Of a stretch of DNA of 41,820 nucleotides, positions 8,424 to 17,160 are shown one piece after another (positions within the stretch are counted from its first letter, which is position 1; every line of letters starts with the position of its first letter). The stretch is taken from NCBI RefSeq assembly GCF_000211835.1, contig NZ_AEGR01000073.1, positions 1-41,820 of the forward strand. Direction: 5' to 3'. A program made the position numbers and the translations under genes. This stretch comes from Hylemonella gracilis ATCC 19624 (GTDB lineage Bacteria > Pseudomonadota > Gammaproteobacteria > Burkholderiales > Burkholderiaceae_C). The notes beneath the pieces are model-generated. The model saw only the letters and a list, made by a program, of their open reading frames with translations. It made no database searches and was not told the origin of the DNA.

Positions 8424-9215
8424 ATGACGAACCCTGACCTGCACCTTGAGCGACGAGGCGATCACGACGAAATCGCCGTGATCCGTCTGTCCCGCCCCGT
8501 CAAGCGCAACGCGCTCAATGACGCACTGATCCTCGCCCTGCGCGATCTGTTCGAAAACCTGCCCACTGGCGAAGGCGGCGTGCGCGCCGCCGTCATCGCG
8601 GGTGAAGGTGAGCACTTCTGCGCGGGACTGGACCTCTCTGAACTGAAGGAACGCGACGCGGGCGAAGGCCTGCACCATTCACGCATGTGGCACGCCGCGC
8701 TCGAACGCGTGCAGTACGGCCCCGTGCCCGTCATCGCCGCGCTGCATGGCGCGGTCGTGGGCGGCGGCCTTGAACTGGCCTCGGCTTGCCACATCCGCGT
8801 GGCGGATGACACCACCTTCTACGCCCTGCCCGAAGGCTCGCGCGGCATCTTCGTCGGCGGCGGCGGCGCGGTGCGCATCCCCCGGTTGATCGGTGCCGCG
8901 CGCATGACGGACATGATGCTGACCGGCCGCGTCTACAACGCTGCCGACGGCGAGAAGGCCGGCTTCGCGCAATACCTGGTGCCGCAGGGCACGGCCTTTG
9001 ACAAGGCGTTGGAACTTGCCGCCCGCGTGGCCCAGAACGCGCCCCTGACCAACTACGCATTGATCCATGCCCTGCCGCGCATCGCCGAGCAACCGGCGGA
9101 TCAAGGCTTCCTGACCGAGGCCATGATGGCCGCCATCGCCCAGAGCGCGCCGGAGGCCAAGGCCCGCGTGCGCGCCTTCCTCGACGGCAAGGCCGCGAAG
9201 GTGAAAAAAGCATGA
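8424..9215 (+). CDS. Enoyl-CoA hydratase/isomerase (crotonase family), hydroxycinnamoyl-CoA hydratase candidate
   Basis: Crotonase-fold enzyme, 263 residues from the ATG at 8424, preceded by GGAAA. An in-frame TTG at 8373 would add a non-family leader and sits inside the operator. The oxyanion-hole segments are FCAGLDLSE (65-73) and GAVVGGGLELA (109-119). Both hydratase glutamates are present: Glu117 in GGGLELA and Glu137 in ALPEGSRG. The hydratase-lyase that makes vanillin directly (HCHL/Ech of Pseudomonas) has GGGFSPL at the first site and lacks that glutamate. So this protein looks like a true hydratase that would hydrate feruloyl- or coumaroyl-CoA to the 3-hydroxy ester, for oxidation by the SDR downstream. 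It overlaps the feruloyl-CoA synthase gene by ATGA. Confidence 0.88.
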   Translation: MTNPDLHLERRGDHDEIAVIRLSRPVKRNALNDALILALRDLFENLPTGEGGVRAAVIAGEGEHFCAGLDLSELKERDAGEGLHHSRMWHAALERVQYGPVPVIAALHGAVVGGGLELASACHIRVADDTTFYALPEGSRGIFVGGGGAVRIPRLIGAARMTDMMLTGRVYNAADGEKAGFAQYLVPQGTAFDKALELAARVAQNAPLTNYALIHALPRIAEQPADQGFLTEAMMAAIAQSAPEAKARVRAFLDGKAAKVKKA

Positions 9216-11095
9216 GCGCCCAGGCCCGTTACCGTTCCGTGCGCTTTGGCGTCACCCGCGTCAAGGTGCGAGAAAGCAAGGACGCGCAAGGACGCGCCGT
9301 GCGCTACGTCGACGCGGAGTTGCCCCTGGGGCCCTACGCGCGCCGCCTGAGCGACCACCTGCTGCACTGGGCCGAAGCCGCGCCCGACCGCACCTTCTTC
9401 GCGCGCCGCGAACAACTGCCCGACGGCAAGACCGGCGACTGGGTCCGCGTCAGCTACGCGCAGGCCCTGGGCGGCGCACGGCGTGTCGGACAGGCCCTGC
9501 TGGACCTTGGCCTGAGCGCCGAGCGCCCCGTGGTCATCCTCAGCGAAAACACGCTGGAACACGCGCTGACGTCGCTGGCCTGCATATACGCCGGCGTTCC
9601 TTATTGCCCCGTGTCACCGGCTTATGCCACGGTGAGCCAGGACTACGACAAGTTGCGGCACGTGATGGACACGCTGACGCCCGGCCTGGTCTTCGCGGCC
9701 GACGGTGCGCGCTACGGCAAGGCCATCCAGGCCACCGTGGGCAAGAACGTGACCGTGGTGCTGGCCCAAGGCCGTATCGAGGGCCGCAAGACCAAGACAA
9801 TCCAATCCCTGCACGACACCGTGCCGCGGACCAGCGGCCAAGGCGCCGTGGACGTGGCCATGCACGCGGTGCGTCCCGACACAATCGCCAAGTTCCTCTT
9901 CACCTCGGGCTCGACCAAGATGCCCAAGCCGGTGATCAACACCCACCGCATGTGGTGTGCCAATCTGCAGCAGATCACCCTCTCCCTGCCCGCGCTGGCC
10001 GAGGAAGCGCCGATCTTCGTCGACTGGCTACCCTGGAACCACACCTTCGGCGGCAACCACAACGTGGGCCTGACGCTGATGCACGGCGGCACGCTCTACA
10101 TCGACGACGGCAAACCCACGGCGGCGGGCATCGCTGAAACCCTGCGCAATCTGCGGGAGATCGCGCCCACGGTGTACTTCAACGTGCCCACGGGCTTCGA
10201 GATGATCGCCCAGGCCATGAAGACCGACGCGGCGCTGCGCAAGACGCTGTTGTCGCGCGTGAAGATGTTCTTTTACTCGGGCGCGGGCCTGGCCCAGCCA
10301 GTCTGGGACAGCCTGCACGCCACGGCCGAGGCCGAGATCGGCGAGCGCATCGTGATGGCCACCGGCCTGGGCATGACGGAGTCCGCGCCCTCGGCCATGT
10401 TCGTCAACAGCCCGGACGTGAAGGCTGGCGACATCGGCGTGCCCGTGCCGGGCATGACGCTCAAGTTGGTGGAGGTCGACGGCAAGACCGAGGTGCGCTA
10501 TCGCGGCCCCAACGTGACGCCGGGTTACTGGCGCTCCGAGGCCGCCACGCGCGAGGCCTTCGACGAGGAGGGTTACCTCTGCACCGGCGACGCCGTGCTG
10601 TGGATCGATGAGCAGGACATCCACCGCGGCCTCAAGTTCGATGGTCGCATCGCCGAGGACTTCAAACTCGCCACGGGCACGTTCGTGAGCGTGGGCCCGC
10701 TGCGCGCCAAGGTCATCGTGACCGGCGCGCCCCTGGTGCAGGACGTGGTGCTGACCGGCCTGAACCGCAAGGAAGTTGGTGCGCTGATCTTCCCCTCGCC
10801 CGCCTGCCGCGCGGTCAGTGGGCTGGGGCCGGACGCGCCCATGAGCGAGGTGCTGGCCAGCACGGCGGTGCGCCAACGCATGCAGGCCGTGATCAACGAA
10901 CTGGCGCGCGGCGCCACCGGCAGCGCCAACCGCATCGCGCGGGCGCTGTTGCTGGCCGAGCCGCCGTCCATCGACAAGGGCGAGGTCACCGACAAGGGTT
11001 CGATCAACCAGCGCGCCGTGCTCAAACACCGGGATGCGTTGGTGCAGGCGCTGCATGATGACGTGGCGCCCGGCATCCTCAAACCTGAAACATGA
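9212..11095 (+). CDS. fcs: Feruloyl-CoA synthase (acyl-adenylate-forming)
   Basis: ATP-dependent CoA ligase, 627 residues, the length of proteobacterial feruloyl-CoA synthases. The AMP-binding P-loop reads FTSGSTKMPKPVINTH from residue 230. The FCS-type segment WLPWNHTFGGNHNVGLTLMHGGTLYIDDGKP follows, then the adenylate motif ATGLGMTESAP and the Y-R-G-P-N-V-T-P-G-Y-W / EGYLCTGDAV block. It activates ferulate, p-coumarate or caffeate to the CoA thioester, the entry step of the pathway. The start ATG overlaps the hydratase stop (9212-9215), so the two are coupled. The C-terminal half (DEQDIHRGLKFDGRIAEDFKLATGTFVSVGPLR) is characteristic of this subfamily rather than of fatty acyl-CoA ligases. 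Substrate range within the hydroxycinnamates cannot be read off. Confidence 0.92.
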   Translation: MSAQARYRSVRFGVTRVKVRESKDAQGRAVRYVDAELPLGPYARRLSDHLLHWAEAAPDRTFFARREQLPDGKTGDWVRVSYAQALGGARRVGQALLDLGLSAERPVVILSENTLEHALTSLACIYAGVPYCPVSPAYATVSQDYDKLRHVMDTLTPGLVFAADGARYGKAIQATVGKNVTVVLAQGRIEGRKTKTIQSLHDTVPRTSGQGAVDVAMHAVRPDTIAKFLFTSGSTKMPKPVINTHRMWCANLQQITLSLPALAEEAPIFVDWLPWNHTFGGNHNVGLTLMHGGTLYIDDGKPTAAGIAETLRNLREIAPTVYFNVPTGFEMIAQAMKTDAALRKTLLSRVKMFFYSGAGLAQPVWDSLHATAEAEIGERIVMATGLGMTESAPSAMFVNSPDVKAGDIGVPVPGMTLKLVEVDGKTEVRYRGPNVTPGYWRSEAATREAFDEEGYLCTGDAVLWIDEQDIHRGLKFDGRIAEDFKLATGTFVSVGPLRAKVIVTGAPLVQDVVLTGLNRKEVGALIFPSPACRAVSGLGPDAPMSEVLASTAVRQRMQAVINELARGATGSANRIARALLLAEPPSIDKGEVTDKGSINQRAVLKHRDALVQALHDDVAPGILKPET

Positions 11096-11137
11096 AGCAC
11101 CCCCGAAGCGCCTTCGGCGCCTCCCCCTCAAGGGGGC

Positions 11138-11174
11138 GCACCCAGTGGCCCGGCCAAGCCGGTTCCACGGGTGC
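11138..11174 (+). repeat. 37-nt structured intergenic element, copy A
   Basis: Nested hairpin between fcs and the SDR gene. The outer stem is GCACCC/GGGTGC (11138-11143 with 11169-11174), the middle stem GTGG/CCAC and the inner stem CCGGC/GCCGG (11150-11154 with 11158-11162) with loop CAA. It is preceded by a C-rich/G-rich hairpin lead (11099-11137). It has the same geometry as copies at 22479, 33799 and 40948, and lies in transcript orientation. Confidence 0.75.
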
Positions 11175-11194
11175 TCCCGTATGGATATCTGCTT

Positions 11195-11210
11195 GCTCGA
11201 AATTTCGAGC
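11195..11210. promoter_or_regulatory. Perfect 16-bp palindrome before the SDR gene
   Basis: GCTCGAAATTTCGAGC is an uninterrupted palindrome ending immediately before the ribosome site (GAGGAG at about 11212-11217) of the SDR gene. It could be an operator for an internal promoter or an RNA hairpin affecting initiation. No binding protein can be named. Confidence 0.5.
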
Positions 11211-11225
11211 TGAGGAGCATCGGTC

Positions 11226-11990
11226 ATGAAGATAGAAGGACAAGCTGCGCTCGTGACGGGCGGCGCCTCGGGCCTCGGCGAAGCAACCGCGCGCGAACTG
11301 GCCCGGCTCGGCGCCAAGGTGACCGTGCTGGACGTGAACGCCGCCGCGGGTGCCAAGGTGGCGGCCGACATCGGCGGCCTGTTTCAGACCTGCGACATCA
11401 CCAGCCCCGACAGCGTCAGCGCTGCGTTGGCCCAGGCCGAAGCCCAACACGGCCCCGCCCGCATCCTGATGAACATCGCGGGCATCGGCACGGCCAAGCG
11501 CATCGTCGCCAAGGACGGCAGCCCAGCGCCGCTGGAAGAGTTCGCCCGCGTGGTGAACATCAACCTGATCGGCAGCTACAACGTCAGCCGCCTCTTCGCC
11601 GCCGCCTGCGCCAAGTTGCCTGTGCTGGAGGAAGGTGAGCGCGGGGTGATGATGTTCACGGCCTCGATCGCCGCCTACGACGGCCAGGTCGGCCAGCAGG
11701 CCTACAGCGCCTCCAAGGGCGGCATCGTGGGCATGACCTTGCCCATGGCGCGGGACCTGGCACAACATGCCATCCGCGTCTGCACGATTGCGCCGGGTCT
11801 GTTTGCCACGCCCTTGGTGAAGGAACTGCCAGCGGAGGTGCAGCAGTCGCTCGCCGCTTCCATTCCCTTCCCCAAGCGCCTGGGCGAGCCCGAGGAGTTC
11901 GCGCGCTTGGCCTGCCACATCGTGACCAATGGGCACCTCAACGGCGAAGTCATCCGGCTCGACGGCGCGCTGCGGATGGCGCCACGATAA
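11226..11990 (+). CDS. Short-chain dehydrogenase, HSD10/type II 3-hydroxyacyl-CoA dehydrogenase-like
   Basis: NAD(H)-dependent SDR, 254 residues. The cofactor motif TGGASGLG is at 11-18, with LDVN after beta-2 (acidic residue, NAD preference). DI lies at 57-58, NIAG at 83-86, catalytic Ser147 (TASIAAYDG), Tyr160 and Lys164 (YSASK). The insert KDGSPAPLEEFARVVNINLIGSYNVSRL and the end IPFPKRLGEPEEFARLACHI...LNGEVIRLDGALRMAPR are typical of the HSD17B10 group that oxidises 3-hydroxyacyl-CoA. In this cluster it is the natural enzyme for the 3-hydroxy-3-arylpropionyl-CoA made by the hydratase. Good GAGGAG ribosome site. Enzyme class is sure; the aromatic substrate is inferred from context. Confidence 0.9.
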   Translation: MKIEGQAALVTGGASGLGEATARELARLGAKVTVLDVNAAAGAKVAADIGGLFQTCDITSPDSVSAALAQAEAQHGPARILMNIAGIGTAKRIVAKDGSPAPLEEFARVVNINLIGSYNVSRLFAAACAKLPVLEEGERGVMMFTASIAAYDGQVGQQAYSASKGGIVGMTLPMARDLAQHAIRVCTIAPGLFATPLVKELPAEVQQSLAASIPFPKRLGEPEEFARLACHIVTNGHLNGEVIRLDGALRMAPR

Positions 11991-12005
11991 AACCGACCCG
12001 GGGCA

Positions 12006-12045
12006 CGGGCAGCGCCATCTGCCCGGCGTCGGAAACATTTTTCCG
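12006..12045 (+). terminator. Two small hairpins between the SDR and Bug genes
   Basis: CGGGCAG/CTGCCCG (12006-12012 with 12019-12025) is followed by CGGAAA/TTTCCG (12030-12035 with 12040-12045). The pair could be an attenuator or 3'-end stabiliser. There is no proper U-tract, so full termination is doubtful. Confidence 0.35.
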
Positions 12046-12077
12046 CCCCTCGACAACTTCACATTAGGAGACAAACC

Positions 12078-13073
12078 ATGAAACTGAATCGACGTCACTT
12101 CAATCTGGCTCTGGGCGGCGGTGCCGCGTTGGCGGCCTTGCCGTCACTGCCCGCGTTAGCGCAGGCGGCGCAAGTGGCCCAGCCCAAGATCTACTACGGA
12201 TTCCCCGCCGGCAGCGCGGGCGACAGCCTGGCGCGCCGCGTGGCCGACAAACTGGGCGGCACCCCCTATGCACAGAGCAATGCCGTGGTGGAAAACAAGC
12301 CCGGCGCGGGCGGTCGCATCGTGCTCGAAACCCTCAAGACCTCGCCCGCCGATGGCTCCGTGCTGACGCTGGCGCAAGCCTCGGCGCTCACGATCTACCC
12401 GCACGTGTACACCAAGATGAACTACACGATGGCGGATTTCGCGCCCATCTCCATCGGCGCGCAGATGGTGTTCGCGCTGGCCATCGGTCCGATGGTTCCG
12501 GACAACGTGAAAACGCTCAAGGATTTCATCGTCTGGGCCAAGGCCAACCCGGAGAAGTCCAGCTTCGGCTCGCCCGGCGCGGGTTCCATGCCGCACTTCG
12601 TCGGTTCGCTGTTCGGCGTGAATGCTGGCATCACCTTCCAGCACGTGCCCTTCCGCGGCTCGCTGCCAGCCGTGAATGACACGGTGGGCGGACAGATTGC
12701 CGCCTGCGTGACGCCCACCGGTGATTCGCTGGCCCACGCCAAGAGCGGCCGGCTGCGCATCCTGGCCGTCTCCGCGCCCAAGCGCGTGGCGGAACCGGAC
12801 GCACCCACCTTCACCGAGCTGGGTTATCCCGAGATCGTGGCCGAGGAGTGGTTTGGCTTCTTTGCCCCGGCCAAGACACCCTCGAACGTGATCAACGCCG
12901 CGAACACCGCGATCCAGGCCGCTCTGAAAGACAAGGCCGTGATCGACGGTCTGGCCGCCATCGGCTTGGTCGCGGCGGGCAGCACGCCGCAGGCCATGCG
13001 TGCCTCGCTGGAATCGGAGTACCAGCGTTGGGCCCCGCTGGTCAAGAAAGTGGGCTTCACCGCGGAATCCTGA
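12078..13073 (+). CDS. Bug-family periplasmic solute-binding protein, probable Tat export
   Basis: Second TctC-like binding protein of the region, 331 residues. The leader MKLNRRHFNLALGGGAALAALPSLPALAQA has the twin-arginine pattern RRxFxLA, so Tat export is likely. Cleavage is expected after ALAQA. Family blocks: IYYGFPAGSAGDSLARRVADKL, VVENKPGAGGR, a central FGSPGAGSMPHFVG, RILAVSAPKRVAEPDAPTFTELGYPEI. AGGAG lies 7 bp before the ATG. It follows the SDR gene by 87 bp in what looks like the same operon, and is only distantly like the Bug protein at 1336. A hydroxycinnamate or related carboxylate ligand is inferred from position only. No tctAB genes are present in the window. Confidence 0.9.
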   Translation: MKLNRRHFNLALGGGAALAALPSLPALAQAAQVAQPKIYYGFPAGSAGDSLARRVADKLGGTPYAQSNAVVENKPGAGGRIVLETLKTSPADGSVLTLAQASALTIYPHVYTKMNYTMADFAPISIGAQMVFALAIGPMVPDNVKTLKDFIVWAKANPEKSSFGSPGAGSMPHFVGSLFGVNAGITFQHVPFRGSLPAVNDTVGGQIAACVTPTGDSLAHAKSGRLRILAVSAPKRVAEPDAPTFTELGYPEIVAEEWFGFFAPAKTPSNVINAANTAIQAALKDKAVIDGLAAIGLVAAGSTPQAMRASLESEYQRWAPLVKKVGFTAES

Positions 13074-13087
13074 TCTTGTCGGCTCGC

Positions 13088-13119
13088 GCCCCGGCCGGGC
13101 TTCTCAGCCTTGCCGGGGC
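13088..13119 (+). terminator. Possible terminator between Bug gene and marR
   Basis: GCCCCGGC (13088-13095) and GCCGGGGC (13112-13119) form an 8-bp stem with a 16-nt loop, followed by GTTCTTC. The stem is strong but the U-tract weak, so it may act only partly and leave some readthrough into marR. Confidence 0.4.
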
Positions 13120-13141
13120 GTTCTTCATCCATGATGTCCTG

Positions 13142-13687
13142 ATGTCGTCCTATTCCACCGTCTCAACACCCCCAAGCCGCCCTGCCAAACGAGCCCCCAC
13201 TCGCGAGAGCGCGCGCGGCAAGCGCGCTGCCACGCCGAAAGAGCTTGGGTCCGCAGTGGACCAGGTGGACACCAGCTTCCTGCAGACCCTGGTGGGCTAC
13301 GGCGCGCGGCGCGTCTCGCTCGCGGCCATCGCCAGCTTCCTGCCGCGCATGGCCGCCTATGAACTGCGTCCGGTCGAGTTCTCCGTGCTCTCGCTGATTC
13401 ACCACAACCCTGGCATCACCTCGCGCCAGCTTTGCAGCGTGCTCAACATCCAGCCACCGAATCTGGTGGGCATGCTGCAGCACTACGAGAAAAAGCGTGG
13501 GCTGATCGAACGCCGCCCGCACCCCAGTGATGGCCGCGCCCTGGGCCTGCATCTGACGACGGCGGGCCGTCAACTCGCGCGCAAGGCCGAACACGCGGCC
13601 AGCCAGAACGACGCCCAGGTCACCGCGCGGCTGAGCGCGGCCGAGCGCCGCACCCTGTTGCGCCTGCTGGAAAAAATCTACCTCTGA
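13142..13687 (+). CDS. MarR-family transcriptional regulator
   Basis: Winged-helix regulator, 181 residues from the ATG at 13142. The N-terminal 40 residues are basic and Ser/Pro-rich, without family match. The MarR core follows: RRVSLAAIASFLPRMAAYELRPVEFSVLSLIHHNPGITSRQLCSVLNIQPPNLVGMLQHYEKKRGLIERRPHPSDGRALGLHLT, containing helix-turn-helix and wing (R-R-x-x-x-x-S-D-G-R). MarR proteins such as CouR sense hydroxycinnamoyl-CoA and repress their catabolic genes. Its place at the end of the cluster, and the operator-like palindrome at 8375-8403, support that job here. Ligand and target are inferred. No strong ribosome site is seen at this start, so the exact N-terminus is less certain. Confidence 0.85.
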   Translation: MSSYSTVSTPPSRPAKRAPTRESARGKRAATPKELGSAVDQVDTSFLQTLVGYGARRVSLAAIASFLPRMAAYELRPVEFSVLSLIHHNPGITSRQLCSVLNIQPPNLVGMLQHYEKKRGLIERRPHPSDGRALGLHLTTAGRQLARKAEHAASQNDAQVTARLSAAERRTLLRLLEKIYL

Positions 13688-13708
13688 ACCCGCCCCGGCG
13701 CGGTTCAC

Positions 13709-13732
13709 ATCGGCCGCCTATATCGGCCGCCT
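13709..13732. repeat. Tandem 11-bp repeat downstream of marR
   Basis: ATCGGCCGCCT occurs at 13709-13719 and again at 13722-13732, a 13-bp period. Each unit contains the palindrome CGGCCG. It lies between the marR stop and the promoter of the next gene. It could be an operator pair or a weak terminator stem. Confidence 0.5.
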
Positions 13733-13775
13733 TCGTTCTTTTCGCACGCCTGCGGTCTTCCCTTAGCTATGAATG

Positions 13776-13804
13776 TTGTAGCACGCGGAAAACTGCGCTA
13801 TATT
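13776..13804 (+). promoter_or_regulatory. Putative sigma-70 promoter of the HxlR-like gene
   Basis: TTGTAG (13776-13781) and TATATT (13799-13804) are separated by 17 bp. The -10 is five of six to consensus; the -35 is weak. A start near 13811 fits the coding start chosen at 13859 and argues against the in-frame ATG at 13769. Confidence 0.45.
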
Positions 13805-13858
13805 GCGCCTCCCTCCGCCCCGCCTAGGCCCCGCCTATTTCACCGCGCAGCTCTTCCC

Positions 13859-14233
13859 ATGACCGGCACAGCGAAAAACACCCTCGGTACCGGCGGCAAG
13901 TCCGGCATGAAAGACATGGGCACGAAGGACAGCGCCGCCGTGGGACAGCTGCTGGCGCTGCTTGAATCTCGTTACGCGATGCGGGTGATCTGGGCCTTGC
14001 GCGACGGGCATGCACAGACGTTCCGGCTGTTGCAAGACAGCGTGGGAGGCATCACGCCGAACACCTTGAACACGCGCCTGAAGGAGCTGCGCGCGACGGG
14101 TCTGCTGCACCATGACACCGAAGGCTACCTGCTGACCACCACCGGCATTGAGCTGGCGCGCCGCCTTGGTGAAATCACGGCTTATGCGCCCAAGTGGTCC
14201 GCGAGCCAAGGGCGCGGCAACAAGTCGCGCTGA
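13859..14233 (+). CDS. Small winged-helix regulator, HxlR-like
   Basis: DNA-binding protein, 124 residues from the ATG at 13859. An ATG at 13769 would add 30 residues but lies inside the predicted promoter. The core SAAVGQLLALLESRYAMRVIWALRDGHAQTFRLLQDSVGGITPNTLNTRLKELRATGLLHHDTEGYLLTTTGIELARRL has the HxlR layout: a short helix with RYAMRVIWAL, then the recognition helix TPNTLNTRLKEL and a wing. It lacks the usual leading cysteine of the redox-sensing members. The N-terminal 25 residues are Gly/Lys/Thr-rich and probably disordered. Its target is unknown. It converges on the GST gene with 41 bp between stops, where AAGCCGG/CCGGCTT could pair. Confidence 0.75.
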   Translation: MTGTAKNTLGTGGKSGMKDMGTKDSAAVGQLLALLESRYAMRVIWALRDGHAQTFRLLQDSVGGITPNTLNTRLKELRATGLLHHDTEGYLLTTTGIELARRLGEITAYAPKWSASQGRGNKSR

Positions 14234-14274
14234 TCAGAAAGAAGCAAGCCGGTACACATTCCACCGGCCCGGCT

Positions 14275-14964
14275 TCACGCCGGGGCTTGCCGATAGGGCT
14301 CCTCGAAGTCGAGGAAATCGTGTTCAGCCAGGGCATCCTCCACCCAGGCGCGCACACCCGGCAGGGCATGCACACGCGCCATGTACGCGGCAATGTCCTC
14401 GGGCACGGGCAAGGCGTATGTCTTCAGACGCGTGCACACCGGCGCGAAGTAGGCGTCGGCGATCGAGAAATCACCAAACAGCAGATCCTGCCGGCCGCTC
14501 TCACGCAGCAGCTCGCGCCACATCTGCGTGATGCGCTGCACGTCGGCTCGCACCGCGGGCTGCTCATCCCAAATGCGGGCACCCGCCTGGGACAGATCGG
14601 CTTCGATGTTCATGGTGCAATGGGTGCGCAAGGCCGAGAACCCTGAATGCATTTCAGCGCACACGCTGCGCGCGCGGGCGCGATGCGCCCGCTCTTGCGG
14701 CCACAAATGTTTTTCGGGAAAGGCCTCCGCCAGGTACTCGGCAATCGCCAGGGTGTCCCAGATGACCAGCTCGCCGTCCGTGAGCACCGGCACCTTGCCC
14801 ACCGGGTTGACGCGCGCGATGGTGCGCTTGAACTCGGAATCCGCGTCAAAGGAATCAAAGCGGACCTTGACTTCCTCGAAAGGGATGCCTGCCTGACGCA
14901 GCACCACCCAAGGACGCATGGACCAGGACGAGTAGTTCTTGTTGCCGATGTAGAGCTTGAGCAT
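14275..14964 (-). CDS. Glutathione S-transferase family protein
   Basis: Cytosolic GST, 229 residues. The thioredoxin-like N-domain reads LYIGNKNYSSWSMRPWVVLRQAGIPFEEV, with the catalytic-type serines of the SSWS motif at 12-15. The cis-proline motif NPVGKVPVL and the glutathione-binding LVIWDTLAIAEYLAE follow. The helical C-domain contains DLLFGDFSIADAYFAPV (the N-capping box region). It conjugates or reduces small electrophiles using glutathione; its substrate is unknown. The start has a GAGG ribosome site. A terminator lies only 14 bp upstream of the ATG. Confidence 0.9.
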   Translation of the reverse strand: MLKLYIGNKNYSSWSMRPWVVLRQAGIPFEEVKVRFDSFDADSEFKRTIARVNPVGKVPVLTDGELVIWDTLAIAEYLAEAFPEKHLWPQERAHRARARSVCAEMHSGFSALRTHCTMNIEADLSQAGARIWDEQPAVRADVQRITQMWRELLRESGRQDLLFGDFSIADAYFAPVCTRLKTYALPVPEDIAAYMARVHALPGVRAWVEDALAEHDFLDFEEPYRQAPA

Positions 14965-14977
14965 GTCGCACCTCGTT

Positions 14978-14998
14978 CAAAAAACAGGCCTCGGGCCT
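14978..14998 (-). terminator. Terminator after kdsA, abutting the GST start
   Basis: On the minus strand CAGGCC-CGA-GGCCTG (14984-14998) is followed by TTTTTT (14978-14983). It is a textbook intrinsic terminator for the kdsA transcript, ending only 14 bp before the GST ATG at 14964. Confidence 0.8.
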
Positions 14999-15083
14999 GC
15001 GACCCCCCCCGTGCCGCGCCAGAGAGTTGCCAGCGCACCCAAGCCTTTCCGGCGGCTGGCGGGGACAGTCGCGTCCGCTGAAT

Positions 15084-15938
<855 letters not shown>

Positions 15939-15990
15939 TCAGGAGTGAACGAAAACCCTGGATTTTACGTTCCGCGGACCCTTGCCGTTT

Positions 15991-17160
15991 TCAGGCGTCG
16001 CCGCCAAAGAGATCGCGGGTGTAAACCTTGTCCGGCACGTCGTCCAACTCGGCCACGCGGCGGTTGGCGACGATCACGTCGGCGGTCCGCTTGAATTCCG
16101 CGAGGTCGCGGATGACGCGCGAGCCGAAGAAACTGTCTTCCTTGAGCACAGGCTCGTAGACCACCACCGCGACGCCCTTGGCCTTGAGCCGCTTCATCAC
16201 CCCCTGGATGCTGCTGGCGCGGAAGTTGTCACTGCCGGCCTTCATGATCAGACGGTGAATCCCCACCACCTTGGGCTGGCGCCGCAGGATGTCCTCGGCC
16301 ACGAAATCCTTGCGCGTGGTGTTCGCGTCCACGATGGCACGGATCAGGTTCTGGGGCACGTCCTGGTAATTGGCCAGCAACTGCTTGGTGTCCTTGGGCA
16401 GGCAATAGCCGCCATAACCAAAGCTGGGGTTGTTGTAGTGGTTGCCAATGCGCGGATCCAGGCCCACGCCCTGAATGATCTGGCGGCTGTCGAGACCGTG
16501 GACCGCCGCGTAGGTATCCAGCTCATTGAAGAAAGCCACCCGCATCGCCAGGAAGGTGTTGGCGAACAGCTTGATCGCCTCGGCCTCGGTGTTCTCGGTC
16601 AGCAGCACCGCGGCGTCGGGCTTGAGCGAGCACTGGCGCAACAGATCCGCGAAGACCTGCCCTCGCGTGGAGCGCTCGCCAACCACGATGCGGCTGGGGT
16701 GCAGGTTGTCGTAGAGCGCCTTGCCCTCGCGCAGGAACTCCGGGGAAAAAATGATGTTGTCGGACCCCAGCGTGCGCTTGAGCTGCTCGGTGTAGCCGAC
16801 CGGGATGGTGGACTTGATGACCATCACGGCGCGCGGATTGATCGCCATCACGTCACGCACCACCGCCTCGACCGAGCGGGTGTTGAAGTAATTCGTTTCC
16901 GGGTCGTAGTCCGTGGGCGTGGCGATGACGACGTATTCCGCCTGCCCATAAGCTTCTTGCTTGTCCAGCGTGGCGCGCAAATTCAAGGGCTTGCTGACCA
17001 GGTAGTCCTCGATCTCCCGGTCCTCGATGGGCGAGTGGCGGCGGTTGATCAGTTCGACCTTGGCCGGATCGATGTCCAGGGCAATCACTTCATGCTGCTG
17101 GGCCAGCAAAACGGCGTTGGACAGGCCGACGTAGCCCGTTCCGGCGATGGCAATCTTCAA
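15991..17160 (-). CDS. ugd: UDP-glucose 6-dehydrogenase
   Basis: Oxidises UDP-glucose to UDP-glucuronate in two NAD-linked steps, for acidic surface polysaccharide or lipid A modification. I place the start at the TTG at 17160, which gives 389 residues beginning (M)[24 protein letters not shown]. That matches the E. coli Ugd start and length (388). Starting further upstream adds 36 unrelated residues. The dinucleotide motif GTGYVGLS lies at the N-terminus. The catalytic cysteine is Cys253 in [14 protein letters not shown], with [30 protein letters not shown] and the lysine of [21 protein letters not shown]. It is followed by kdsA, so the two probably supply envelope sugar precursors together. 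Confidence 0.94.
   Translation of the reverse strand: MKIAIAGTGYVGLSNAVLLAQQHEVIALDIDPAKVELINRRHSPIEDREIEDYLVSKPLNLRATLDKQEAYGQAEYVVIATPTDYDPETNYFNTRSVEAVVRDVMAINPRAVMVIKSTIPVGYTEQLKRTLGSDNIIFSPEFLREGKALYDNLHPSRIVVGERSTRGQVFADLLRQCSLKPDAAVLLTENTEAEAIKLFANTFLAMRVAFFNELDTYAAVHGLDSRQIIQGVGLDPRIGNHYNNPSFGYGGYCLPKDTKQLLANYQDVPQNLIRAIVDANTTRKDFVAEDILRRQPKVVGIHRLIMKAGSDNFRASSIQGVMKRLKAKGVAVVVYEPVLKEDSFFGSRVIRDLAEFKRTADVIVANRRVAELDDVPDKVYTRDLFGGDA

Noticed and set aside
8424-9215. Hydroxycinnamoyl-CoA hydratase-lyase (Ech/HCHL)
   Set aside because: Tempting because of the overlap with fcs, but the active-site pattern GGGLELA/LPEG is that of a true hydratase.
10028-11371. 447-codon minus-strand frame over feruloyl-CoA synthase
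   Set aside because: Shadow of fcs; no domain, no ribosome site, runs across the intergenic repeat.
13769-13858. N-terminal extension of the HxlR-like gene from the ATG at 13769
   Set aside because: The segment is Pro/Arg-rich without family match and overlaps a promoter-like pair with 17-bp spacing.
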